In this document: one piece after another, positions 55,901 through 64,000 of the stretch
Layout: each line of letters starts with the position of its first letter
How positions within the stretch are numbered: position 1 is the first letter of the stretch
Assembly: GCA_014529385.2 (NCBI GenBank)
Contig: CM043964.1
Span: forward strand, 135,287,420-135,351,419
From: Adiantum capillus-veneris
Lineage: Eukaryota > Streptophyta > Polypodiopsida > Polypodiales > Pteridaceae
Reading direction: 5' to 3'
Length of the DNA stretch: 64,000 nt
Translations under genes and position numbers: made by a program
Notes under the pieces: model-generated
What the model saw: the letters and a program-made list of their open reading frames with translations, nothing else
What the model was told of the DNA's origin: nothing
Databases searched by the model: none

Positions 55901-57242
55901 TGTTGCCTCTTTTCAGTGGTGGAATCTCGAATGTAAATTCCAATGAGGAAAATGTACAGCCTATGGGGGCTTCTGAAAATGTTACTGATCAGCCTATTAG
56001 TGATGCAGATGTACATGATGTACTTGATGAGGAAAGGGTTGAGAATGAGCAGGCTAGAGGTATGCCTAAATGGCTCTTGAATACTTTGCATGAAATAAAT
56101 TGGATGCACCTTTGTCGAGTCGTATTCGTTCAGGTTCTTGTCATGCATCTGCTAATTGTTATACTTTGGTTGTGTCTAGTTTATGTGATGTTGAGGAACC
56201 TCTGTCTTGAAGCATAGAATTCAGAAAATTGGTTGGCTGCCATGAAATCAAAAAATGATACACTTATAGAAAATGACACATGGACTTTATGTGATTTTCC
56301 TCCATTGGAACGAAGTGGGCTTACAAGTTGAAATGCAAGCCGGATGGTGAGATTGATCGCTATAAGGCTCGACTTGTTCCAAAGGGTTATGCACAACAAA
56401 AAGGCATAGATTATGAGAAGACTTTTTCTCCCCCACTTGTTATAGGACTACTGTGCATTTTCTATGTGCACTAGCAGCTCATTTTGGTTGGGATGTACAT
56501 CAGTCAGACATTGTTACCGCTTTCTTGAATGGTGACATATTTGAGGAAGTTTATGTAATGCAGCCTCATGATTTTGTCAAGAAAGGACAAGAGGATAAAG
56601 TGTGCAAATGTAAGAAAGATTTCTATGGGTTGAAGCAATTTCCCCATGCTTGGTATTAGAAGGCTAACACTCATTTGGTCAAAGGAGGCTTTCGTAACAG
56701 TCCAACAAAAAGCACGTTGTATGTAAAGCGTGAGGGTGATGTACTTCTCCTTGTCGTTCTCTACGTGAATGATTTTCTAATCATTGGAAAAAATGAGAAA
56801 CACGCTGTTAAATTTGGTCAAACGAGGCTTTCATAACAGTCCAACAAAAAGCACGTTGTATGTAAAGCGTGAGGGTGATGTACTTCTCCTTGTCATTCTC
56901 TACATGAATGATTTTCTAATCATTGGAACAAACGAGAAACATGTTGTTAAATTTAAGGCTGATTTGAATGCTACTTTCAAGATGAAAGATTTGGGATTGT
57001 TGCATCATTACTTGGGCATACAGTTTAAGCAGTGTGATGGTGGTATTGCCTTGTGTCAAACAAGTTACATAGAAACATTGCTATGTAAGTTTGGACTTGA
57101 GGATTGCAAGCCTATTGCCTCTCCCATGGAAACAAGTTTGAAATTGAGTCTTCATGATGCTAGTGATCCTGCCAATGTCACTTTTAACCAAATTGTTGTT
57201 GGCTCCCTTATTTATGTATGCAACACAAGGCCGGATATTTAG
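55900..57242 (+). pseudogene. Copia-3 reverse transcriptase with internal tandem duplication
   Basis: The linker (NVQPMGASENVTDQ, DADVHDVLDEERVENEQARG) leads to [40 protein letters not shown] (catalytic Asp), CKKDFYGLKQFPHAWY, then the palm. The YVDD box is YVND at the first copy and YMND at the second, because a 139-bp segment (56674-56812) is repeated at 56813-56951. The unit is not a multiple of three, so the frame shifts. Text then continues with MKDLGLLHHYLGIQF, ASPMETSLKLSLHD and VVGSLIYVCNTRPDI. Confidence 0.9.
56674..56951. repeat. 139-bp tandem duplication across the RT active site
   Basis: Units 56674-56812 and 56813-56951 are nearly identical and both carry the same Asp-to-Asn change (GAT to AAT) in YVDD. 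Confidence 0.95.
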
Positions 57243-57292
57243 TTTGTAGTCTCATCGGTCAGCAGATTTATGCACAGCCTAGGGTCTAAGCA

Positions 57293-57829
57293 TTGGCAAG
57301 CTGTCAAGAGAATTTTTTTCTACTTGAGTGGCACTTTACATCTTGGCTTGTTTTATCCCAAGGGTGGATCATAACCGCCAAATTTGCATGCTTTTTAAAC
57401 TTAGATTGGACTAGTTGTTTTGACACACAAGTATCCACAAGTGGTTTTTGTTTCATTCTTGACACCTCATGCATATCATGGTTGAGCAAGAAGCAACCTA
57501 TTGTGGCCAGTTCCAATTATGAGGTTGAGTATGAGTGTGTATGGCTCAGACACCTTATGGTTGATTTGGGTGTTGGACAGGACACTGCCAACACTATCTA
57601 CACTGACAGTCACAGCGCAACTGGCAGTTACAAGGAACCCAATTTTTCATGCTCACAAAACACTGAGGTGCATTACCACTATGTCAGGGAGAGGCTCTCA
57701 TCAAGAGAAATCAGCTTGGCTTATGTGCCAACACAAGACAACCTTGCATATATTTTCACAAAGGCATTGTCTTGTGAGAAGTTTGAAGCTTTCCCCAAAG
57801 CTTTGGGCTTACTCCCTTTTGTGGATTGA
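57293..57829 (+). pseudogene. Copia-3 RNase H
   Basis: The text shows LDWTSCFDTQVSTSGFCFIL, SWLSKKQPIVASSNYEVEYE (catalytic Glu), WLRHLMVDLGVGQ, IYTDSHSATGSYKEPNFSCS (catalytic Asp), TEVHYHYVRERLSSREISLA and YIFTKALSCEKFEAF, the normal copia C-terminus. A stop follows about 70 bp before the polypurine tract. This frame is largely open, but it is disconnected from RT by a stop near 57241. Confidence 0.92.
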
Positions 57830-57898
57830 TCATGTCCTCACACAGCATGACACTTCCCTATACTTTATGTGCCAGCTCTTGTTCACCGCATCACTCCC

Positions 57899-57908
57899 AG
57901 GGGAGATT
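57899..57908 (+). other. Copia-3 polypurine tract
   Basis: AGGGGAGATT directly precedes the 3' LTR start TGTTACC. Confidence 0.85.
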
Positions 57909-58145
57909 TGTTACCATATACATGTGGTAGTGAAGTGTGTGATCACACTTAGAACTACCGGGGCATTTTTTCCCTCACTAGGAGGATTTTTCCCTCGTGT
58001 ATTGTATATACGCCCATCACTCTAGGGCTATCTATATTTCCATTGCACACTAAGTAATACACTCTCTGTTGTGTGCCTTGAGCTTCCTTTGTCTTCTCCA
58101 AGTTGTGTGTGTTTTTGTGCAACCCTAATTCCTACGCATACAACA
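57909..58145 (+). repeat. Copia-3 3' LTR
   Basis: It is 237 bp, TGTTACCATATACATG to ATACAACA. It is clearly similar to 59119-59342 (GTGGTAGTGA, CATCACTCTAGGG, TGTGTTGTGTGCCTTGAG, TCTTCTCCAAG, CAACCCTAATTC). Confidence 0.88.
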
Positions 58146-59118
58146 TCCCAATAGTCAAGTATGAATTTGAAAGCACTAATGTGGAAACCATTACATATGG
58201 TTGTATAGCATGATTCAAATTGGATGGACCACCATCATCTAAGCTATGGGGCAAATGATAGAGTCGTAGTCCGTTATTCAAAGCTGTTGGCTCGCCTCCA
58301 ATAGTAGCTAGAGTAGGAGAGAATCAATGCCAACAAGTATAAAACGAATGTTCTTGATGATATGGGCAAATGATAGAGCCGTAGTCCACCATTCAAAGCT
58401 CTTGGCTTGCCTACAATAGTAGCTAGATCAAGGGAAAATCGATAACAGCAAGTATAAAACAAATGTTCTCAAACTCAAAGAAATAATGATCAAAGAGGAT
58501 AACAGCATACCAAGACTATTAAGGAGTTGCAGCAACAAATAAAACATCTCTTGAAGGTGATCAACTCGAACCTCAAGGTTGAGAAGTGCAAACTCAGCAA
58601 AGGGCTCCAAGAACACATGCCTCTTTTGGACCCAAAACAAGCCGCCAATGATATTTTGAAAGAGGTACACAATGTAATGTAACACTCTATTGTGGACAAA
58701 TATAGCTACAGTCTTTGGTAGAATAATTGGAGTCTAAAGAAAACCTCACTATGAACCTGCAAGATCTGCAAAATCTAGTCACAAATATGACAGAATACCT
58801 GGTGGATAAAAGCACTAGATATATGCTCCAAGCAAGAGCCAAGGAGGGGGCCAAGCCAATCAAATACCTAATTAATCACATGTTCAGCCACATGATGGGA
58901 CCCCTAATAATAGGCAAGATTAGGCACTTGGAAGCCAGACAGACCAACCCCAAGACTAGCAAACTGAGGTTAATCAATAAAAATTGGCCTTTAGAGGAAG
59001 AAATAAGGGGAATTTTGGTCAGGTGGAGCCATACTCCAACCGTAACTCTGATTATTTTAATCAATGCCTAAGTTTGAGCAAGAAGCTAAGGAAAGAGAAG
59101 CAAGTCCAAATCCAAAGA
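58146..59118. other. spacer between two Copia-3-type LTRs
   Basis: It holds a ~113-bp tandem duplication (58258-58480) and an open frame at 58727-59071 (114 codons, ENLTMNLQDLQNLVTNMTEY). The frame is not recognised and has no conserved motif. It is not assigned as a gene. Confidence 0.5.
58258..58480. repeat. ~113-bp tandem duplication
   Basis: Units beginning GATAGAGTCGTAGTCC (58258) and GATAGAGCCGTAGTCC (58371) are similar but diverged. Confidence 0.8.
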
Positions 59119-59342
59119 TATTACCATATATGTGGTAGTGATGTGTGTGAACATGCTTAGGACAATCGGGGCACTTTTTTCCTCATTAGGATGGTTTTTG
59201 CCCCATGCATTGTATTTAGCCCATCACTCTAGGGATAACTTATCTTTCTATTTACACACTTATCAATACAATCTGTGTTGTGTGCCTTGAGATTCTTCAT
59301 CTTCTCCAAGTTTTGTGTGCATCCTCAACCCTAATTCATATA
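59119..59342 (+). repeat. Second Copia-3-type LTR (5' LTR position)
   Basis: It starts TATTACCATATATGTGG (TG mutated to TA) and matches 57909-58145 along its length. It is followed immediately by a primer site, so it is a 5' LTR of another copy. No gag was found after it. Confidence 0.85.
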
Positions 59343-59344
59343 AT

Positions 59345-59356
59345 TGGTATCAGAGC
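59345..59356 (+). other. Primer-binding site (initiator tRNA-Met)
   Basis: TGGTATCAGAGC lies two bases after the LTR. Confidence 0.92.
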
Positions 59357-60244
59357 AGCTTGCATCCTCCCGAGAATAGTTTCTAGTGTCACCAACATCC
59401 CCCTACTCACTTTCTCCAAATTGGGTGAGATTTGGGAAGTGTCAAAATAGAACCATAATGGCCCAATATTGAAGCAATTCCCTCTCACTGTACTTGAAGC
59501 AATACTTGCCTATAACTTGCAATGAAATTGTTTTTTGTGTTTGTTCTTATGCTAAGCTCTATGCTATCTCTTCTAATTCATGTTCTTGTTCTTCTAAGAA
59601 AGCTTGCATTGCTTTGGAAGATATAGCACCTCGTTTTCCCGTGTTTGAGGTTTGAGAAATTCCCTACATCAAGAATGAGAACTCACTGGAAGAGCTTGGT
59701 GATGAAAACTGAGCATGAATAGGAGTGCTTACATGCATGTTGTGAAGGTTCTTCTGCAAGTCTTTATGGGAATAGGAGGAGATGAAATGATTTTAGGCTC
59801 ATGCACTTGTCACATTGTTACTTGAGTTTGGGCCATTAATGCCCCACTCCTATGGCGCCTCAAGGAAATAAAAGCCATTTTTTATGTATCCCTCATGCAT
59901 TCGCCAATCCTTGTTACTCAAATTTGGACCAGAATGTCCCACTCATCTGGCGCCTTGGAAAATGATAGCCATTGCTGATGTATCCCTCATGCATTCACCA
60001 GTCCTTGTAATCACTATTGTCTTGAGTTACAAAAGGTATTCCTAATGGATTCAAAATAATCAAAATGAGATAGTTCTCCCTAGATGCTCTTGGTAGGTGA
60101 TTTATCCTTCTAGTCTCTGAACAACAATCAAAATGCCAATGAAATTGCAGTGCAGCAGGTGAAGAGCTTTGAGAGGGTGCAAAAAAAAATCACTGTAAAT
60201 CCTCAATTTTTTTAGCAAGCTTGAACACTCTAATCTTGAGGCTA

Positions 60245-60248
<4 letters not shown>
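59357..60248. other. unassigned sequence after truncated copia LTR
   Basis: No gag or other coding was recognised. Two diverged repeats of CTCATGCA(C/T)T(T/C)-CCAATCCTTG-type text occur at 59795-59925 and 59900-60010. Confidence 0.4.

Positions 60249-60306
<58 letters not shown>
60249..60306. repeat. (CT)n microsatellite
   Basis: About 58 bp of perfect CT. Confidence 0.97.
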
Positions 60307-60310
<4 letters not shown>

Positions 60311-60996
60311 TACATTAAATAGCTCAATAAGAGCAGACGTGGAGCCGATCTATCTTTAGAAAAACTCAATAACATATGAAGATCATTTGTTGACCTTTCA
60401 TTTCAAGTTTGCATGCACCGAACCTGTGTGATCTGCATAGCACTATCCTCTACAAGGTTGCCACCTCCTTGACAATGATCATGAGCTCATGCACAGTTCG
60501 CCCACCCAGTGATCACTCTCATCTCTAGCACCCTCCTCCTCCCCCACTTGGCTCCTCCTCCACGGCCATGCTCTGACTATGGCCAGAGCTTGCTCTCTGG
60601 CTGGAGCTCCCTTTTTATACCAAGATTTACCTGATGGTCTACCCCAATCATCAACATTATAAGTATTTATTGCTAGCTATAAGTATTTTACCCATGATCA
60701 TGAGTGGTTCTTTTGTAAGTATCGTCCTGTAGTACTTATTATTATACTTCTACAATCTAACTAGAGCACTATACCTAGTCGTTGGGTGCCTCAACCTTAT
60801 TATATTCCCGGGGGATTCATTGTGTTCCTTCGTAGGGTACCGCGTGAGTGTACAATAGGGGGGTTTTTGGATTCTGTATATAAGCGTATAACAATAGGGG
60901 TAGTCCCTCATTATTTCATACTCATACCGTATACATAAAGAAGGGGGGGGGGGGTTTACATTCAACTACCTGAGCCACCTTAAATACATTAGTAAA

Positions 60997-61001
<5 letters not shown>
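60307..61001. other. unassigned spacer with G12 run
   Basis: No gene was recognised. A run of 12 G lies at 60943-60954. Confidence 0.4.

Positions 61002-61045
<44 letters not shown>
61002..61045. repeat. (CT)n microsatellite
   Basis: About 44 bp of perfect CT. Confidence 0.97.
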
Positions 61046-61047
<2 letters not shown>

Positions 61048-61104
61048 GCATCAATGAGTACTTTCATGGCGTGGTGAAAATAAGGGCAAACTTCTTCTCT
61101 CTTC

Positions 61105-61197
61105 TTTTTTTTTTGTCAAATTAGAAGCTTTTATCGATAATTACACTAAAACTTATGTAAAGTTCCATGTTTTCTTAAAGCCAAGCTCAAACCCCTC
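61105..61197 (+). repeat. Degenerate repeat D, copy 1
   Basis: The text ATTACACTAAAACTTATGTA followed by AGCCAAGCTCAAA recurs at about 63180-63290 and 63455-63580. The copies are diverged and short. Confidence 0.55.
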
Positions 61198-61199
61198 TA

Positions 61200-62101
61200 A
61201 TTTGTCAAAATTCCCAAAATACCCTTCAAATTTTTAAAATTCCCAAAGTACCCATGTAACTATTTTGGTCCGATTGTTCAAGGTTTTCTAATTTTTATTC
61301 CTTTTTGACAATTGAGATGCATTTTTGAGTGGTTAACATGTAATTTGTCAGATATTACCTCACAAAACAGGTGATTATGTCCAAAAATAATGAAGCGATT
61401 CATCTCCAGAGCCTACATAACAAATTCAAATTCTAGTTTTAGCATCTTGTATTGATAGACAATCACTCTTCTTATGAAACGAAAAAAACTTTTTTATCTT
61501 TAGAGAAATTTAATCTCACGACAGGGGTATTTTGGGAATTTTGGAAAATTTGAAGGGCATTTTGGAAATTCATGACAAAATATTGGGGTATTTTGGGAAT
61601 TTTTACAATTTGAGGGGTATTTTGGGGTTCATAGATTCATGATTATTTTTAGGAAAAATTGCCAAAATACCCCTCAAATTTCAAAAATTCTAAAAATACC
61701 CTCAAAATTTTGTCATAAATTTTCAATATGCCCTTCAAATTTTCCAAAATTCCCAAAATACCCCTTGTTGTGAGATTAAATTTCTCCAAAGATAATATTC
61801 TTTTTAGCTTTTCATAAGCAGACTGATTGTCTATCAATACAACATATCAAAACTAGAATTTGAGTTGGTTATGTGGGCTTCGCAGATGAATTGCTTTCTT
61901 ATTTTTAGACATAATTTCCTTTTCTGCAAGGTAATTTGTGACAAATTACATGTTAAGCACTTAAACATAGATCTCAATCGTCAAAAAGAAATATGGATTA
62001 GAAAATCTTGAGCAAACCGACCAAAATAGATGCAAGGGTATTTTTGGAATTTTTGAAATTTCCACGAAAAGGGGGAGGGGGGGTATTTTGTAAATTTTCC
62101 T
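61200..62101. mobile_element. Fold-back element with ~445-bp inverted arms
   Basis: The left arm (about 61200-61640) and right arm (about 61648-62101) are reverse complements over nearly their whole length. Matched blocks include TCACATGTAATTTGTCA-type text, TTGATAGACAATCA, GAGAAATTTAATCTCAC and AAATTCCCAAAATACCC. Arms are diverged and the central spacer is under 15 bp. The A/T-rich ends carry GGGTATTTTGGGAATTT. This fits a fold-back or MITE/Mutator-like non-autonomous DNA element. Target duplications were not determined. Confidence 0.8.
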
Positions 62102-63179
62102 TATTTCTATTTGCTTATCGACCTTGAAGTTTGGGTTTTGTCCACGGCGGTGTGAACGCATACCCCTAAAAACATTTTCTTGCTCAAGACTCGAACTCCA
62201 GATTCTCTCATGCATCTCACTTTCCCCTACTCTCGAGTCTCTACTGTCGTTGTTGTTTATTGTGTCCAGATACCACAGTGGAGGTCGTTCGAGTCCCGAC
62301 TTGAGAGAGTTGCACTGCTATGGGTAACGGCCTGCGTCACAAGGTCAATGAGTCATGACCTGCTGTGAGCCTGCGGCACGCACATCAACTCTCGACTCTC
62401 GGTGCCTAATCTTATAACAAGGGTATCTTTGAGGAAATTGGATTTTCTTTAAAGTGGAACGAGTATGTGACAACGATTTCAAAAAAAGAAAGAAAGAAGT
62501 GAATCAGTGACGATACTGCATCGGAAGAAAAAAGGAGAAGAAGAAGAGGGAGGGGAAAGAAGGAACAGGAGGCGGAGGCAAATACATTGCAAGAGGGTGA
62601 GGTAGGGACGAAGCTGCAGGAGGCTGAGGTAGGGTCGAATTAGGAGAACCGATTGGCGGGCAAAAGCATAGTTTGTTATATATTTTTTCATGTTTATGTT
62701 TTGCCCAACTTACAGCTCGACCTGTTGGCGCTCTTGGCTAGAGGAGTCGATGAAACGCTTTGCTCATTTGTTCGGGTATGAGTTCGATTCTTGACCTCAC
62801 CCTTTTACAAGGTGAGGTCTTAGGAAGGGGAGCGATGAGACTCTACATAGGAATCTATGTAGAAATGAATATAATAACGTATGTCCCAGTATGAACTAGT
62901 TTGTTCATCAAAAAAGAATATGTCCCTATGAGTATGTCAAGTCTTTGTCTGCCAACAACGTCATTGGTAATTTGCATTATGAGTGTTTAATACATCTGTT
63001 TTCTATTTTTAGCTTCTCTAAAGTTGAATTAAACTCTAACGTGCAATGTGCATCGTGAGTAATTGTGAAGACCATCATTAGTTTGCGGCCCTTTGTGGCC
63101 ATGTAGGATGTGGGAAATTGGAGCTCTTTGTATTTTTCCAACCAAAAGAAAATCAAGGCGAGTTAAAATTCTTCTATTT
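62102..63179. other. unassigned spacer
   Basis: No gene was recognised. A purine-rich run lies at 62480-62600 (GAAGAAAAAAGGAGAAGAAG). Confidence 0.4.
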
Positions 63180-63580
63180 TTTAGGTCAAAATTTGAAGGG
63201 TTTTCCGGGTATATACATTAAAACTTATGTGAATTTCTTGGTTCTCTTCGAGGCAAGCTCAAAACCTAACCGGGATTTTACACTATTAGTCGGTTAAAAT
63301 ACGTCGAGTCCCGAATATTTTCTAACACTGTTAAGCTAAGAGTAAAACTATAGGTACTTCAAAGTTGAATCACCCTTAAGGGTTGGTGCACATTGCAAGG
63401 CTTGCCATAAACATTTTTCATATCCAAAGAAAATAGGGACAAATAATAAACTTAAAACTATTCTGGTTTTTAGATCACAATTTGAAGTATCTATCGGTAA
63501 TTACACTAAATCTTGCTAGATTTTGCAATTTTTTTCAAGGCAAGCTCGAAACCTAGTGGAGATTTTGCAAGTTAGTGATA
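63180..63580 (+). repeat. Degenerate repeat D, copies 2 and 3
   Basis: Two diverged copies (63180-63290 and 63455-63580) share AATTTGAAG, a TACA(T/C)TAAA(A/T)CTT run, GGCAAGCTC(A/G)AAACCTA and GATTTT(A/G)CA. They are about 275 bp apart. Confidence 0.6.
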
Positions 63581-64000
63581 ATCTATAAAAATTAGAATGC
63601 ATTATTTCAATTTTCAATGTCCATTAAAGAGTTCAACTTTCCACTAAACAATGTGGACTACGTACATATAATGTATGTTGATTTTTTTGTTAAATAACGA
63701 CTTTATCTACCATATAGAAAGACTCTTGACTCTTAGTGAAAGATTCAATATTTCTCTAGCTAAGTATAGAGTTTCTATTATGTAGGACTAGGTGTTCAAA
63801 AAAAAAAGGAATGAGACCTCGTATGTTCAAGCTGGGTGTGTGACATCGTATGTTTTTTTTTTATCTTGTCTTTTCAAGTTTTCTTGAAGTAGTAGAAGTG
63901 GTCATTTTGTGTGTAGACCAAAATGTATTAAATTTTCAAGAGTTTCTTCTTGTAAAGAGTTGCCTTAGCTAAAGCTACAATTATCTATTGTAAATGTACA
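63581..64000. other. unassigned right edge
   Basis: AT-rich sequence with A and T runs. No gene or repeat family was recognised. Confidence 0.4.

Larger units (their letters stand above)
52040..58145 (+). mobile_element. Copia-3: Ty1/copia element, 5' end missing, split by repeat A
   Basis: On the plus strand the order is gag, knuckle, protease, (repeat A), integrase, RT, RNase H, polypurine tract, 3' LTR. Aligning with Copia-2 shows the element is continuous once 53274-54913 is removed. No 5' LTR was found left of 52040. Multiple stops, frameshifts and a tandem duplication in RT make it inactive. Confidence 0.88.

Noticed and set aside
58727-59071. 114-codon plus-strand frame as a gene
   Set aside because: No recognised motif, no sign of splice sites or promoter, and it sits between two copia LTRs; length alone is not convincing.

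Overview
The window looks like a stretch of a large, repeat-rich land-plant nuclear genome. It holds nested Ty1/copia and Ty3/gypsy LTR retrotransposons with initiator-Met and Asp tRNA primer sites, many dinucleotide microsatellites and about 40% GC by eye. I cannot tell angiosperm from gymnosperm or fern. No intact host gene, rRNA, tRNA or CRISPR was recognised. The only hint of a host gene is a possible terminal exon near 44.1-44.3 kb. Nearly all protein similarity comes from broken retroelement polyproteins.

Layout. 0-6.6 kb: a repeat called family A (198-1358) is cut by element B (1359-6593, minus strand). B is a 5.2 kb LTR element with ~1.07 kb LTRs, a polypurine tract, an unusual primer site and a coding relic with no retroelement domain. 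6.6-19.1 kb: a minus-strand Ty3/gypsy element (Gypsy-1: gag, protease, RT, RNase H, integrase plus a long extra C-terminal region). Copia-1 (10304-15878, with both LTRs, PBS and PPT) splits it between protease and RT. 19.1-20.1 kb: another piece of family A.

21.1-34.3 kb: a minus-strand copia relic (Copia-2) is split by element C (22621-33695). C is a structurally complete 11.1 kb LTR element with a perfect 5-bp target duplication (TGCAT), a PPT, an Asp-tRNA-like PBS and a degraded gag-protease, but no visible RT or integrase. Its leader carries nine copies of an 18-bp palindrome at roughly 280-bp spacing. A truncated Copia-1-type LTR lies inside C. 34.3-41 kb: a minus-strand gypsy relic (Gypsy-2) with RT, RNase H fragment, Asp-tRNA PBS and a long 5' LTR.

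41-47 kb: low-information sequence with very long TG tracts, a 143-bp tandem duplication and the possible terminal exon. 47.2-51.5 kb: a plus-strand degenerate retroelement relic (gag with CCHC knuckle, protease-like patch, basic tail) with a recurring Y-x-[DN]-x2-G-x2-Y motif. 52-58.1 kb: a plus-strand copia element (Copia-3, same family as Copia-2). It is interrupted by a family A unit (53274-54913) that behaves like a solo LTR, and its RT active-site segment is tandemly duplicated. 59.1-59.4 kb: a second LTR of the Copia-3 type with PBS. 61.2-62.1 kb: a ~0.9 kb fold-back element. The remainder is AT-rich sequence without recognisable genes.

Insertion order supported by the sequence: Copia-1 into Gypsy-1; element C into Copia-2; Copia-1-type LTR into C; family A into Copia-3. 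The A/B/Gypsy-1/A borders and the Copia-2/Gypsy-2 border do not fit simple insertion and suggest recombination or deletion.
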